Positions 44,104 to 53,154 of a DNA stretch of 64,000 nt are shown piece after piece. The stretch is taken from NCBI RefSeq assembly GCF_001613345.1, contig NZ_BDCE01000041.1:1-64000 (forward strand). The letters run 5' to 3'. Source of the stretch: Nocardia uniformis NBRC 13702 (lineage in GTDB: Bacteria > Actinomycetota > Actinomycetes > Mycobacteriales > Mycobacteriaceae). Position numbers and translations under genes: made by a program. Position 1 is the stretch's first letter. Every line of letters begins with the position of its first letter. The notes under the pieces were generated by a model, which was given only the letters and a program-made list of their open reading frames with translations, did not search any database and was not told the DNA's origin.

Positions 44104-44736
44104 TCAGTCGGCCGAGGCTTGCAGTCTTCCCCAGGCGATGTACCCGCCGCCCAGCAGTGTCGATCGCACTGCCAGGTCGGCGAACCGTTCCAAGTGCCGC
44201 CACGGCCGGTCGAGACCGTCGGTGGTTGTCACGAACCGGCGCGCCAGCATCCGTACGAACGGGTCGGTCATGAGCCTGCCCCGCGCGGTGTATTTCGTTC
44301 CGCCGGTGGCGACCCGCGCCCCCGGTTCGGCGTGTCGAAACAACGCGGCCAGTGCGTCCGGAAGCTGTAGTACGTCGTGGGTGAGAGAGAAGAGGAACGC
44401 GTTGGGTGCCGCCGGTAGGTCGGCCCGTTCGATCCCGTTGTTGACGAGCGTGACGTTCGTCCAGCCGGCGTCACCGACTCGACGTTGCGCTTGGCCGATC
44501 ATCTCCGGACTCAGTTCGATGCCGATCAACCGGCCACTCGGCCCGATGCGCTCTTGGATCTGGGCGAAGTTCGCGCCGGTTCCGCATGCGACATCGACGA
44601 CGACATCACCGGCGCTGAGGTCGAGTTTCTCGACGGTCCGGCGGCGCAGACCAGCCAACAGCGCTGTCCGGCTGTCGTACTTGTCGGCGATCCGCCGGTA
44701 CTTCGCCAACGCCTGATTGTGATTCGGCCCGGTCAT
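44104..44736 (-). CDS. Class I SAM-dependent methyltransferase
   Basis: This is a 210-residue methyltransferase of the UbiE type. The opening NQALAKYRRIADKYDSRTALL precedes motif I VDVACGTGANFAQI (about residue 49), the acidic strand LIGIELSPEMIGQAQRR and ERADLPAAPNAFLFSLTHDVLQ. The GGTKYTARGRLMTDPFVR segment and tail LLGGGYIAWGRL are typical of the group. GGGGGC precedes the ATG. It lies in the accessory patch between gene fragments and a protein of unknown family. The substrate is unknown. Confidence 0.85.
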   Translation of the reverse strand: MTGPNHNQALAKYRRIADKYDSRTALLAGLRRRTVEKLDLSAGDVVVDVACGTGANFAQIQERIGPSGRLIGIELSPEMIGQAQRRVGDAGWTNVTLVNNGIERADLPAAPNAFLFSLTHDVLQLPDALAALFRHAEPGARVATGGTKYTARGRLMTDPFVRMLARRFVTTTDGLDRPWRHLERFADLAVRSTLLGGGYIAWGRLQASAD

Positions 44737-45042
44737 AGATGCCCCCTTCGCGATCCGACTGGTTCGATCGTGGACATGATCGACCTTCTGAGGTGAGGGT
44801 CAGAACAAACCACTCGAGCGGAATTCTTCCGCTTCAGCGATCATCGCGAGGCGCTTTGGCGCATAGCTGGAGATGCTTTGCGCACGTACCGATTTACTCT
44901 CAAACGTCCTCGTCTGTCGCTGACCGCGCTGGTCGAACTGGCCAGCGCGGCACTTTGGAAGATTCGCGGGCGGCGGGCATCCGACATCGGTGGAATGCCG
45001 CTACTGCCGATGAGCGAGTGCGTTGTTGCGGAGGAGATCCGC
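44737..45042. other. Gap in accessory patch
   Basis: About 306 bases between the methyltransferase start and the next stop. Long frames cross it on the plus strand, but they extend over a well-supported minus-strand gene and look like chance frames. No repeat or RNA was seen. Confidence 0.35.
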
Positions 45043-45378
45043 TCAGCTATCGGCAGGAAATCGGTGCTCGATCGCTTGACGAGCCATCATCCAGACCGTT
45101 TCGAATTCCTCGGCCGTCATTTGCTCGAGGGCGCTGGCCTCGACATCCCAATCCTCGGCGCTACCCTCCGCGAGCACACCGTATTTGAGTTCGTACGCCT
45201 GAACTGCGGCGAATCCCCCGTGGTCTCGTGCATGCATCACCTCCACCAGCGACGCGGCCGTGACCGGCTCGCCGTCAGCACCTCGCAGATTAACCTGCCG
45301 GTTGGGCCAGCCATCGTCATCGAGTTCGATCAGGAGCCAGATGCACTCATCTGCGTAGAAGTCGCGAATCCACCTCAT
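45043..45378 (-). CDS. Hypothetical protein, possibly an immunity-type gene
   Basis: This is a protein of about 111 residues: [20 protein letters not shown], then [40 protein letters not shown] and an acidic C terminus. It has no signal or membrane helix. Small acidic proteins with this look are common as immunity proteins of polymorphic toxins in actinobacteria, but I cannot assign a family. The ATG at 45378 opens the part with clear protein-like sequence. It lies just inside the right copy of the 19-bp direct repeat. Confidence 0.55.
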   Translation of the reverse strand: MRWIRDFYADECIWLLIELDDDGWPNRQVNLRGADGEPVTAASLVEVMHARDHGGFAAVQAYELKYGVLAEGSAEDWDVEASALEQMTAEEFETVWMMARQAIEHRFPADS

Positions 45379-45437
45379 CCGACCAGTATTACGGCTTTCG
45401 GCCACCGCCGAGGAAACGCACTCAATTGCCGCTGTGT

Positions 45438-45456
45438 GCGCTGAGCGAAGCGGCCA
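45438..45456 (+). repeat. 19-bp direct repeat, right copy
   Basis: Exact copy of the repeat at 41764-41782. It follows the accessory patch and precedes the secreted hydrolase gene. Confidence 0.6.
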
Positions 45457-45629
45457 TGCGACAGGCCCGAAGATCAACGTGGCAGAGGCCATCTCGGCAT
45501 CAGAAGTGCTCTGAAACGCCGAAGAGCGGGCTAGGAGCCGCAGTCAGCCGCTGACACCCGAAGTTTGACTCTGCCCGAGGGGCACGGTGTGGGCTGTATC
45601 CGGTACGCCCAGATTCGGGATGTGAGGAC

Positions 45630-47117
45630 ATGGATCGGAAACGAAATACGCGCCGAGGGCTCGGGGCGGCGGTCGCCGTGGTCGTGCTGTCCACGCTGGC
45701 GTGTGCGCCCGACGGGACGGCCGCGCCACAGGTGCACTGGGGTTCGTGTCCTGCGGATGTCGCGACCGAGGCCCCCGAATTGCAGTGTGCCACCGTGCCG
45801 GTGCCGCTGGACTACAGCGATCCCGGCGGCGCGCTGATCAAGCTGACTATCTCCCGGCTGGCGAGTACGGATCCGGGTAAGCGGCGTGGTGTGTTGCTGC
45901 TGAATCCGGGCGGTCCAGGCGGATCGGGGTTGGCTCAGTCGAAACTGCTTGTCTCCCAAGGATTTCCCGAAGGTGTGCGGAAAAGCTACGACCTCATCGG
46001 GATGGACACCCGGGGCATCGGGTACTCCGCGCCGATGAGCTGCGGATTCACCATCGGCGGTCCCTATCAGGGCAATGTGCCGCCCTACGCGGTCGATGAT
46101 GCGGCGGTGCGGGCGCAGGCGGGGATCGCCGAGCAGGTGGCCGAGCAGTGCGCGGCGAACGACCACGAGGGACGCCTGCGGCACGTGTCGACGGCGAATA
46201 TGGCCCGCGACCTGGACCGGATCCGAGCCGCGCTCGGCGAGGAGCAGGCCAGCTATCTCGGCTACTCCTACGGGGCCTCGCTGGGAGCCGCGTACGCCTC
46301 GATGTTCCCCGAACGCGCGGATCGGGTCGTGCTCGACAGCAACTACGGCGACACCCACCTCGATCGCGACGGTCTGCGCAGGTATGCCCTGGGAATGGAG
46401 CAGACCTTCCCCGACTTCGCGCGCTGGGCCGCCGAACGGCATGACACCTACGGCTTGGGCAACACCCCGGAGCAGGTGCGCGCCACCTATTTTCAGCTGG
46501 CTCAGCGGTTCGACCGGTCTCCGGGGAACGGTATGACCGGCGCGGTCTTCCGGCTGAACAGTTTCGTGGGCCTCTACAGCGAAAGGTCGTACCCGCAGAC
46601 GGCGCAGGCGTGGCGGTCGCTATTGGGATCCGAATCTGTTGCACCCGTAGCGGATCCGCCGCCGGACTCAGCCGCGCTGTCGCCCTACGACAACCTGTGG
46701 TCGGTCTTCCTGGCGGTGACCTGCAACGACGTCGAATGGCCCGAGGATGTGCAGACGTATCGGCAAGCCGTCGCTGACGACCGTGAGCGGTATCCGCTCT
46801 TCGGCGCGGCCGCCGCCAATATCCTGCCGTGCGCCGCGTGGCCGTACCGGCCCGCCGAACCCCCGGTCGCGGTAGACGACTCAGGACCAGCCGACGTCCT
46901 GATCATGCAGAACCAACGCGATCCGGTCACGCCGCTGCGCGGTGGCGAACTGCTGAACGAGAAATTCGGTCAACGATCCCGGCTGCTGCGCGTCGATGGC
47001 AGCGGGCACGGCGCCTACGTTCTCGGCGGCAACTCCTGTGCTTCGCGGATCACGACCGCGTATCTCGTCGACGGTGTGCTGCCGGCCGAAGACCTCGACT
47101 GCCCGGCCACCGGTTGA
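45630..47117 (+). CDS. Exported alpha/beta hydrolase, tripeptidyl-aminopeptidase type
   Basis: This is a 495-residue serine hydrolase. The signal GLGAAVAVVVLSTLACAP ends in a lipobox-like LAC, so it may be a lipoprotein. The family motifs follow: PVPLDYSDPGG, the oxyanion LLNPGGPGGSG, MDTRGIGYS, nucleophile GYSYGASLGAAYA, acid loop IMQNQRDPVTPLRGG and histidine DGSGHGAYV. Cysteines in MSCGF, EQCAAND, VTCND and LPCAAWPY suggest disulfides. It releases N-terminal tripeptides or acts as an esterase in known relatives. It shares family and order of motifs with the hydrolase at 29391. It is convergent with the MerR gene, five bases apart. Confidence 0.9.
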   Translation: MDRKRNTRRGLGAAVAVVVLSTLACAPDGTAAPQVHWGSCPADVATEAPELQCATVPVPLDYSDPGGALIKLTISRLASTDPGKRRGVLLLNPGGPGGSGLAQSKLLVSQGFPEGVRKSYDLIGMDTRGIGYSAPMSCGFTIGGPYQGNVPPYAVDDAAVRAQAGIAEQVAEQCAANDHEGRLRHVSTANMARDLDRIRAALGEEQASYLGYSYGASLGAAYASMFPERADRVVLDSNYGDTHLDRDGLRRYALGMEQTFPDFARWAAERHDTYGLGNTPEQVRATYFQLAQRFDRSPGNGMTGAVFRLNSFVGLYSERSYPQTAQAWRSLLGSESVAPVADPPPDSAALSPYDNLWSVFLAVTCNDVEWPEDVQTYRQAVADDRERYPLFGAAAANILPCAAWPYRPAEPPVAVDDSGPADVLIMQNQRDPVTPLRGGELLNEKFGQRSRLLRVDGSGHGAYVLGGNSCASRITTAYLVDGVLPAEDLDCPATG

Positions 47118-47121
47118 GCAG

Positions 47122-47859
47122 TCAGCGTTCCTCGGTATCGCTGTCGTGCGGCTGAGCCAGCAAGGCGTCCAGCCGTTGTAGGACGCGCAGCTGTGCGGAG
47201 TTGTAGAACTCGGTCACTGCGTGGGCCATCGCCTCGAGGGCGGCATCGGGGCCCAGAGGTGAATCGGCCGCGGGGTCGACCGTCCGCGGATACTGGACTC
47301 GCCGCCGGTGGACCACGGGCAGCATGCGCTGGGCGAGCTGTTCGATCGTCGCATCGTCGGCGTCGGCGGGCAGGGCCTCGAGTTCCGCTTCGGTGGGGTC
47401 GGGATCGGCGACCATCTCGTGGAACTCTCGCATGGTCTCTTCACTGAACACGGTGGAGTAGACCGTCAGCAGCGAATGCTGGGTGTTCGACAGGGTCCGG
47501 GACAAGGCAGCGGCCTCGGGCGGAATATGCATCGGCGCGCGATGGCGCAGGATGGTGGCCAGTTCGGCGCGCGCCCGGTTGATGCGTTCGACGGTTGCCG
47601 CGAGCTGGGCGTCGAGGCTGCGGATCGCTTGTTCGGGATCCTGATCGGCGCTTCCCAGTTCCGCGATTTGCGCCAGCGGCACACCCAGTTCGCTGAGCCG
47701 CTTGATCTGTATCAGCCGAACCAAATGAGTGACGTTGTACTGCTTGTACCCGTTGGAAGCGCGTTCGGGCAGCTCGAGCAACCCGATGTCGTGGTAGTGG
47801 CGGACCGCTTTGATCGTTGTGTGCGTGAGCTCGGCAAGTTGCCTGGTGCTCCACCCCAT
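47122..47859 (-). CDS. MerR-family transcriptional regulator
   Basis: This 245-residue regulator has an N-terminal MerR winged helix (WSTRQLAELTHTTIKAVRHYHDIGLLELPERASNGYKQY) and the coiled dimer helix LVRLIQIKRLSELGVPLAQIAELG, continuing to about residue 110. The C-terminal 130 residues form a helical domain of the TipAS/multidrug type (TMREFHEMVADPDPTEAELE, AHAVTEFYNSAQLRVLQRLD), which binds diverse ligands. It is divergent from the DHFR-like gene; a dyad in the gap at 47901-47919 is a candidate binding site. It probably activates itself and that gene on ligand binding. Confidence 0.88.
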   Translation of the reverse strand: MGWSTRQLAELTHTTIKAVRHYHDIGLLELPERASNGYKQYNVTHLVRLIQIKRLSELGVPLAQIAELGSADQDPEQAIRSLDAQLAATVERINRARAELATILRHRAPMHIPPEAAALSRTLSNTQHSLLTVYSTVFSEETMREFHEMVADPDPTEAELEALPADADDATIEQLAQRMLPVVHRRRVQYPRTVDPAADSPLGPDAALEAMAHAVTEFYNSAQLRVLQRLDALLAQPHDSDTEER

Positions 47860-47900
47860 ACTCGATCTCCTTACCTGGTCGGTATGGCTGACAGCTCACA

Positions 47901-47919
47901 CCCTGCCCCGAGGGCACGG
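47901..47919. promoter_or_regulatory. Possible MerR operator dyad
   Basis: CCCTGCCC and GGGCACGG around CGA form an 8-bp dyad with one mismatch between the divergent MerR and DHFR-like genes. MerR proteins bind dyads between promoter elements; no clear -35/-10 pair was identified. Confidence 0.35.
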
Positions 47920-48023
47920 TCAAGCACGGGGCCCAACCTCTCCCGTGATGCTGGCAGTTCGACCGATGAGTTTGTGGCTCCCGACCGGTCAAAGCTAATG
48001 ACACCCTAGGAAAGGACACCGCC

Positions 48024-48629
48024 ATGTCGGAGCTTCTCGTCGACTTCATCACCTCTCTCGACGGCTACGCATCGGGAGAGGGATGGCCCGGGTTCTGGGG
48101 CCTCGAGGGCCCGGAGTACCTCGCATGGCTCGGCGAGCAGCCCGAGTCCACCCACCTGATGGGAGCCAACACCTACCGCCTGATGTCGGGCTTCGCCGCC
48201 GGCCAGGTCCCCGATGGCCAAGACGAGTTCCGACCCGAAGAAGAAGCGTCCGTCGACGGGCTCACGAAAGCGTCCAAGGTGGTGTTCTCCTCCTCCCTCG
48301 AGGCCCCACTGACGTGGGCCAACTCCACGCTCGTCCGCGACGACGCCATCGAGGCGGTCCGCGCCATGAAAGCCAGCGGCTCAGGGCTCCTCAGCACAAT
48401 CGGCAGCCTGAGCCTGTGCCAGTCCCTGCTACGAGCCGGACTCGTCGACCGATTCCGCGTCGTGATGTTCCCGGTCATCACCGGCGCCACAGGCGCGGAA
48501 CGCATCTACGACGGCTATCCGGACGTCGCCCTCGACATGATCGAGCACCGCACCTTCGACGGCGGCATCCAGCTGGTCGAGTACAAGCCCCGCGTCCTCG
48601 ACCACCCACCGCTCGGCGCCCCGGCCTGA
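48024..48629 (+). CDS. Dihydrofolate-reductase-like (RibD C-terminal) protein
   Basis: This is a 201-residue RibD-C/DHFR-fold protein. ELLVDFITSLDGYASGEGW, STHLMGANTYRLMSGF, KASKVVFSSSLEAPLTWANSTLVRDD and LLSTIGSLSLCQSLLRAGLVDRFRVVMFPVITG follow the family. These NADPH-dependent reductases act on unknown substrates outside riboflavin synthesis. AGGAAAGG precedes the ATG. It is the divergent neighbour of the MerR regulator, a common actinobacterial pairing. Confidence 0.88.
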   Translation: MSELLVDFITSLDGYASGEGWPGFWGLEGPEYLAWLGEQPESTHLMGANTYRLMSGFAAGQVPDGQDEFRPEEEASVDGLTKASKVVFSSSLEAPLTWANSTLVRDDAIEAVRAMKASGSGLLSTIGSLSLCQSLLRAGLVDRFRVVMFPVITGATGAERIYDGYPDVALDMIEHRTFDGGIQLVEYKPRVLDHPPLGAPA

Positions 48630-48850
48630 CGTCACGTATCCACCGGTCCGGACCATGAGGACACCGTCGTGGTCAACCGGACCGACCCATCGGCGATCTC
48701 ACTAACCTGCGGTGCGGCGAGCCGCCCGGTATTCGACGTACACCTCCGGCGAGCTGCCCGCGCCTGCGCCGAGCGACCAGTCCGTGCAGCATGTACTGCC
48801 AGATCGGGGATTTCGTGAGGAGTCTCAGCATCACGGTGACCTCGGATTCG

Positions 48851-50413
48851 TTATCTGTTGCGGCGGAGAGCGTTTGGCAGCTTGCGCCAGCCTCGGGCGT
48901 CGACTGCCCGCATCAGGGTCGTGACGACACGGGACCTGATACGGGATGCCGGGTACCAGAGCGGCTCTCGGGAGAGGGCGGGTCCTCGGGGAATGGTAAT
49001 CGCTTGTTGGCGGCAGTATTTGCGGATTCCGGATGCGCCGCCCCAGCGGGCTCCGATGCCGGAGTCTTTCCAACCACCCATGGGGAGGGCGAAGTTCACG
49101 ATGTTGGCGTAGGCATCATTGACATTGACCGCTCCCACTTCCAGGCTGCGGGCCACCCGTTCACCGCGACTCCGGTCACCCGTCCACACGGTGGCGGACA
49201 GTCCATAGGTCGAGTCATTGGCCATACGAATCGCTTCGGCTTCATCGGCGACCTTGATGACCGGTAGCACCGGCCCGAACGTTTCCTCGGTGAGGCAGGC
49301 CATCGAGTGGTCCACGTCGACGAGCACGGTCGGTTCGAAGAAGGTGCCGGTTCCGGTGGGCTTGCCGCCGACCAGGATTCGAGCGCCTTTCGCGCATGCG
49401 TCCTCCACGTGCCGCTGCACGATATCGCGCTGCGCCGAAGTAGCCATCGCACCGATATCGAAGGCGAAGTCGCGGCCGTCCTGGCCCTGCCGCAGCTCGT
49501 TGACCTGAGCGACAAGACTGCTGACGAAGCTGTCGTACACGGGCGCTTCGACGTACACGCGCTCCACGGAGATACACGCCTGCCCCGAATTGAACAGTCC
49601 CCCATAGACAATGCCCGCCGCCGCGCGATCGATATCGGCGTCGGCGAGCACAATGGCCGGATCCTTACCACCCAATTCGAGGCTGTACGGGACCAGCCGC
49701 TCCCCGCACGCCACCGCTATCGCCCGGCCGGTTCTGGTCGATCCGGTGAATTGCACATAGTCGACAGCCTCGACCACCGCGCGCCCGGTCGCACCGCGCC
49801 CCGTCACCACGGTGAATACCGGTGGCGCACCGATTTCGGCCCAGCCGCGCCCCAGTTCGACCGCGCTCAACGGGGTCACCTCCGATGGCTTCACCACCAC
49901 GGCCGCCCCGGCCAGTAGCGCGGCGAAAGCATCGAAGCAAGGGTTCATGATCGGCAGGTTCCACGGCGTGATGATGCCGACCACCGGATGCGGCCGAAAG
50001 GTCTTGACCAGACGCTTCGTTCGACCGATCGGGCTGTGCGGTGTCGCCTTCTCATCCACCAGGAAGGCCTCGGCATTGCGCGCCCAATACTTGGCCAGGT
50101 CGATCGCGGCGGGCACTTCGATTTCGGCGTCGAACCGGGTCTTGCCGGTTTCGGACTGCACGATATCGGTGAGCCGGGCAGTATTGTCGACCAACCAATC
50201 CTGGAACCGCATAATCCATTCCGCGCGTGCGCGTACGCCGATGGATTCCCATTCCGGTTGGTGCACCCGAAGGTCGCGGATCGTGTCGGCAACGCTGACC
50301 GCCGAATGGTCGGCGACCCGTCCCACGGGGCGTCCATCGGCCGGATTGTGAACGTCGATATCGGCTGTCGCGGTATCGATTCCAGTTGTCTCAGGTGTTG
50401 CGGTGTTCGACAC
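48851..50413 (-). CDS. Aldehyde dehydrogenase (succinate-semialdehyde dehydrogenase-like)
   Basis: This NAD(P)+-dependent aldehyde dehydrogenase has about 520 residues. Conserved blocks are VVGIITPWNLPIMNP, the general base in YSLELGGKDPAIV, the catalytic cysteine in NSGQACISVERVY and EETFGPVLPVIKVADEAEAI. The C terminus carries a basic extension (ASRIRSRVVTTLMRAVD) of about 45 residues seen in mycobacterial GabD2-like enzymes and possibly membrane-associated. The start is GTG 50413, with AGGGGAG ahead, and overlaps the MDR gene stop by 23 bases. Being last in a 14-gene operon with a carotenoid oxygenase, it probably oxidises the aldehyde formed there. Confidence 0.92.
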   Translation of the reverse strand: MSNTATPETTGIDTATADIDVHNPADGRPVGRVADHSAVSVADTIRDLRVHQPEWESIGVRARAEWIMRFQDWLVDNTARLTDIVQSETGKTRFDAEIEVPAAIDLAKYWARNAEAFLVDEKATPHSPIGRTKRLVKTFRPHPVVGIITPWNLPIMNPCFDAFAALLAGAAVVVKPSEVTPLSAVELGRGWAEIGAPPVFTVVTGRGATGRAVVEAVDYVQFTGSTRTGRAIAVACGERLVPYSLELGGKDPAIVLADADIDRAAAGIVYGGLFNSGQACISVERVYVEAPVYDSFVSSLVAQVNELRQGQDGRDFAFDIGAMATSAQRDIVQRHVEDACAKGARILVGGKPTGTGTFFEPTVLVDVDHSMACLTEETFGPVLPVIKVADEAEAIRMANDSTYGLSATVWTGDRSRGERVARSLEVGAVNVNDAYANIVNFALPMGGWKDSGIGARWGGASGIRKYCRQQAITIPRGPALSREPLWYPASRIRSRVVTTLMRAVDARGWRKLPNALRRNR

Positions 50414-51434
50414 GCGACTCCCCTTCCCGTGGCAGGTGAACAAGCATTTTGCCGGTGTTGGCTCCGCGCATCATGTCCAGGAAGGCGTCGAGTGCGTGGT
50501 CTATCCCATCGACGACGGTCTCCCCCACCCGCAGCGACCCGTCGGCCAGCCAGCCGGATGCGGTGCGAACCCATTCCCCGGACCGATGGGTGTGATCGCC
50601 GAGTATGTAGCCGCGCAGGGTGATGCGTTTACGAGTCGCCAGGTGCAGGTTATTCGGTCCGGGAGCGGAGGTGGCGTTGTTGTAGCTCGAGATCGAGCCG
50701 CACAAAGCTACCCGCCCAAAGGTATTGAGCACGGTGAGGGCCGCTTGCAGATGTTCGCCGCCGACATTGTCGAAATAGATATCGATTCCCTCGGGTGCGG
50801 CGGCCGCGAGTTGTTCGGTGAGATGTCCGGCGCGGTAGTCGATTGCGGCGTCGAATCCGAAATCCGAGACCAGCCGCGCGACCTTCTCCGGTCCGCCCGC
50901 CGACCCGATGACGCGGGAGGCCCCGAGCTTGCGCGCGATCTGCCCGGCGACCGAACCCACCGCCCCCGCCGCACCCGAAACGAAGACGACATCGCCTTCG
51001 CCCACCGGCGCGATCTCGGTCAACCCCACATACGCGGTGAGGCCGGTGGCACCGAGCACCCCCAGATACGCCTGTGCCGGTGAGCGATTCACATCGACCG
51101 CATGCACGTCGGCCACGTCGAGCACGGCGTATTCGCGCCATCCGGCAAAGTGAATGACACTCGTGCCGACCGGGACGGTATCAGCTGCGGAGGCGATCAC
51201 GGTGCCGACAGCCCCACCCGTCATCGTCTGCCCCAGCTCGAACGGCGGCATGTACGACTTGCCCTCGTTCATCCGTCCCCGCATATAGGGGTCCACCGAC
51301 AGCCAGTCATTGGCCACCAGAATCTGCCCCGGCCCCGGTTCTTCCAGGGTGACGGTGGCGAACTCGAAGTCCGTCGGTTTCGGTTCACCGATCGGACGGG
51401 CGATCAAACGCCATTCCCGCGAAGAAATCGTCAT
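50391..51434 (-). CDS. NADP-dependent MDR-family reductase (PTGR/curcumin-reductase-like)
   Basis: This 347-residue medium-chain reductase is of the leukotriene-B4-dehydrogenase/enone-reductase type. Markers are REWRLIARPIGEPKPTDFE at the start, NDWLSVDPYMRGRMNEGKSY, LGVLGATGLTAYVGLTEIAP, the nucleotide motif VSGAAGAVGSVAGQIARKLG and the end GANTGKMLVHL. It would reduce alpha,beta-unsaturated ketones or aldehydes with NADPH. ATG 51434 lies four bases after the oxygenase stop. Between the carotenoid oxygenase and the aldehyde dehydrogenase, it fits reduction of an enal or enone product. Confidence 0.9.
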   Translation of the reverse strand: MTISSREWRLIARPIGEPKPTDFEFATVTLEEPGPGQILVANDWLSVDPYMRGRMNEGKSYMPPFELGQTMTGGAVGTVIASAADTVPVGTSVIHFAGWREYAVLDVADVHAVDVNRSPAQAYLGVLGATGLTAYVGLTEIAPVGEGDVVFVSGAAGAVGSVAGQIARKLGASRVIGSAGGPEKVARLVSDFGFDAAIDYRAGHLTEQLAAAAPEGIDIYFDNVGGEHLQAALTVLNTFGRVALCGSISSYNNATSAPGPNNLHLATRKRITLRGYILGDHTHRSGEWVRTASGWLADGSLRVGETVVDGIDHALDAFLDMMRGANTGKMLVHLPREGESRVEHRNT

Positions 51435-51438
51435 GCCG

Positions 51439-52887
51439 CTACCCCATCGCCTGGCGGTACAGCGGATTGTCGACGCTGTAGTAATTGCAGTGGAATCCGC
51501 TGGGGATCGCGAATGGCACCTTGACCCGGGCCAGCGGCCCACCCGTCAGGTCCTTGGCGTCGAACACCACCAATTCGGTTTCCGCGGCCCCAGCCTGGTG
51601 CACCAAAGTTATTGCGTAACCGTCGAGTTCGTCGGTGCCACCGACCTTGGGCGCGAAGATGAGTTCACCGGCCGCAGCCGAGTCACCGAAGTGGTACAGG
51701 TCTTCGAAACCGGTGCGCGTATCGACCCGAACCACCGAGTCCATGCCATCGGCGCGACCATCGACCGAGTGCAGGTTGCTATTGGCGAACGCGTAGCGGC
51801 TGGGGCGCGTCATGAGCCGGTCATCGGGTCGCGGGAACTGGATATCGCGGTCATTGAGAATCTCCTCGCGCACCACATCGGTGGTGGCCGTCGGATCGAT
51901 AGTCCAGCGGCGCAAGCTTTGTCGCGTTTCCCGGTGGGTGCGGCGCGTGCCATCGATATCCGGGAAGAGCGCCGTGCCCTCGGCCGCCGCCACATCGGCG
52001 ACGATCCGACCGTCGGACTCCCACACATTGGCCTGATGCATCATGTGCCGGGGTTCGGCTTCGAACCATCGGACGTCGGCCGCGGTGCCGCGCCGTGGCA
52101 TGAGGCCGAGTTTCGTCGGCCGGTCCGGATCCCAGCCGACCAGCGGACCGCCGGACATGGCGCGTGGCAGGCTGATGTCGAGGGGTGTCACCGGAAACAC
52201 CACATAGTGCTCGGTGACGAAGAAGGTGTGCAGCATGCTCTGATGCGGGACCGGAACGCTTTCCGTAGCGATCGGCCGCCCATCGAAATCGATAATGTCG
52301 TAGCGCAATTCGGGGGCAGCGTCACCGCGTCGCGCGATCGAACCGATATTGATCAGCTCTCCGGTCGAGTGGTCGACCGTCGGGTGCGCACTGAAGGTCG
52401 TGGTGACCACCCCGCCGTAGGTCTCCTCCCCCAGCGTGTCGAGGGTCCGGGGATCGAGTTCGACCGGTGGCGCGCCCTCCATGAGTGCGAGCAGCTTCCC
52501 GCCGTGCAGGACGATATTGGTATTGGCGGTGTTGTAGCGGGTGCCTTCCGCCAGCGGATCGGTGGTCATCGGATTGCCGTGGACACCGAAAAGCCGTCGC
52601 CCCTCCTTCATTTCGAGCAGCAGCTTGTCGGTGCGCACCCAACGGTTACGCAGCGACACCCGACCGTCCTCGATGAAGAAGGCGTACACCATGCCGTCCC
52701 CGTCGAACCAGTGATAGTCCTCATCGGTCGGCGGATACAGTGGCTCTGCCCCATTGCGGTAGAACACGCCCGCCAGATCCGCGGGCAGCTCACCCTCGAT
52801 GAACAGATCCGGCGCGTCCACCTCCATCCGGTTGGGTCGGTGATGCCCGGTGAGGAACGCACTGTCGCGATACCGCGTCGACGCCAT
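51439..52887 (-). CDS. Carotenoid-cleavage-type oxygenase (RPE65/lignostilbene dioxygenase family)
   Basis: This 482-residue member of the beta-propeller oxygenase family cleaves a C=C bond with iron and O2, giving two aldehydes or ketones. Candidate iron-ligand histidines lie in FSAHPTVDHSTG, SVPVPHQSMLHTFFVTEHY, MMHQANVWESDG and PSGFHCNYYSVDN. The opening EVDAPDLFIEGELPADLAGVFYRNGAEPLYPP and YHWFDGDGMVYAF are diagnostic. The last motif has Cys where most members have Gly (FHG). Substrates in the family are carotenoids, apocarotenoids or stilbenes. It is four bases from the next gene and three from the lipoyl gene, in the middle of the catabolic operon. Confidence 0.92.
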   Translation of the reverse strand: MASTRYRDSAFLTGHHRPNRMEVDAPDLFIEGELPADLAGVFYRNGAEPLYPPTDEDYHWFDGDGMVYAFFIEDGRVSLRNRWVRTDKLLLEMKEGRRLFGVHGNPMTTDPLAEGTRYNTANTNIVLHGGKLLALMEGAPPVELDPRTLDTLGEETYGGVVTTTFSAHPTVDHSTGELINIGSIARRGDAAPELRYDIIDFDGRPIATESVPVPHQSMLHTFFVTEHYVVFPVTPLDISLPRAMSGGPLVGWDPDRPTKLGLMPRRGTAADVRWFEAEPRHMMHQANVWESDGRIVADVAAAEGTALFPDIDGTRRTHRETRQSLRRWTIDPTATTDVVREEILNDRDIQFPRPDDRLMTRPSRYAFANSNLHSVDGRADGMDSVVRVDTRTGFEDLYHFGDSAAAGELIFAPKVGGTDELDGYAITLVHQAGAAETELVVFDAKDLTGGPLARVKVPFAIPSGFHCNYYSVDNPLYRQAMG

Positions 52888-52890
52888 GGC

Positions 52891-53127
52891 TCAGTGCTCC
52901 GGTTCGAGGACGCCGAGCGTGGTGCCCACCGGGTACTCACCATCGACCTCGACGGCGCCGTGGCGCAGCACGCCCTGTGACGGGGCGGGGATTTCGGTTT
53001 CCACCTTGTCGGTGCCCACCGTGTACAGCGGCTCACCCTCGCTGACCGCCTGCCCATCGGGTACCAACCAGCCCAGGAAGGTGCCGTCGGTCATGGAGAC
53101 GTCGAGCTTCGGCATTCTGATTTCCAT
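52891..53127 (-). CDS. Free-standing lipoyl-domain protein
   Basis: This 78-residue protein is a single lipoyl/biotinyl domain: RMPKLDVSMTDGTFLGWLVP, then YTVGTDKVETEIPAPSQGVL. Lys41 in DKVE is the lipoylation site; the motif favours lipoate over biotin. No E2 catalytic or subunit-binding domain is attached. It is encoded in the same operon as E1 alpha and E1 beta subunits (58855-60869), so it probably carries the acyl or aldehyde unit for them. The acyltransferase and E3 must then be supplied elsewhere or be unneeded. Neighbours on both sides are within 30 bases. Confidence 0.88.
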   Translation of the reverse strand: MEIRMPKLDVSMTDGTFLGWLVPDGQAVSEGEPLYTVGTDKVETEIPAPSQGVLRHGAVEVDGEYPVGTTLGVLEPEH

Positions 53128-53154
53128 ACGAATTCGCTTTCCCTACCGGACTTC

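Noticed and set aside
44878..45444. Plus-strand frame of 188 codons
   Set aside because: It covers the better-supported minus-strand gene at 45043-45378 and has no recognisable domain.
48673..48834. Small minus-strand frame after the aldehyde dehydrogenase (MLRLLTKSPIWQYMLHGL at start)
   Set aside because: It has a weak ribosome site, but the sequence becomes arginine-rich and featureless after 30 residues. Not enough support.
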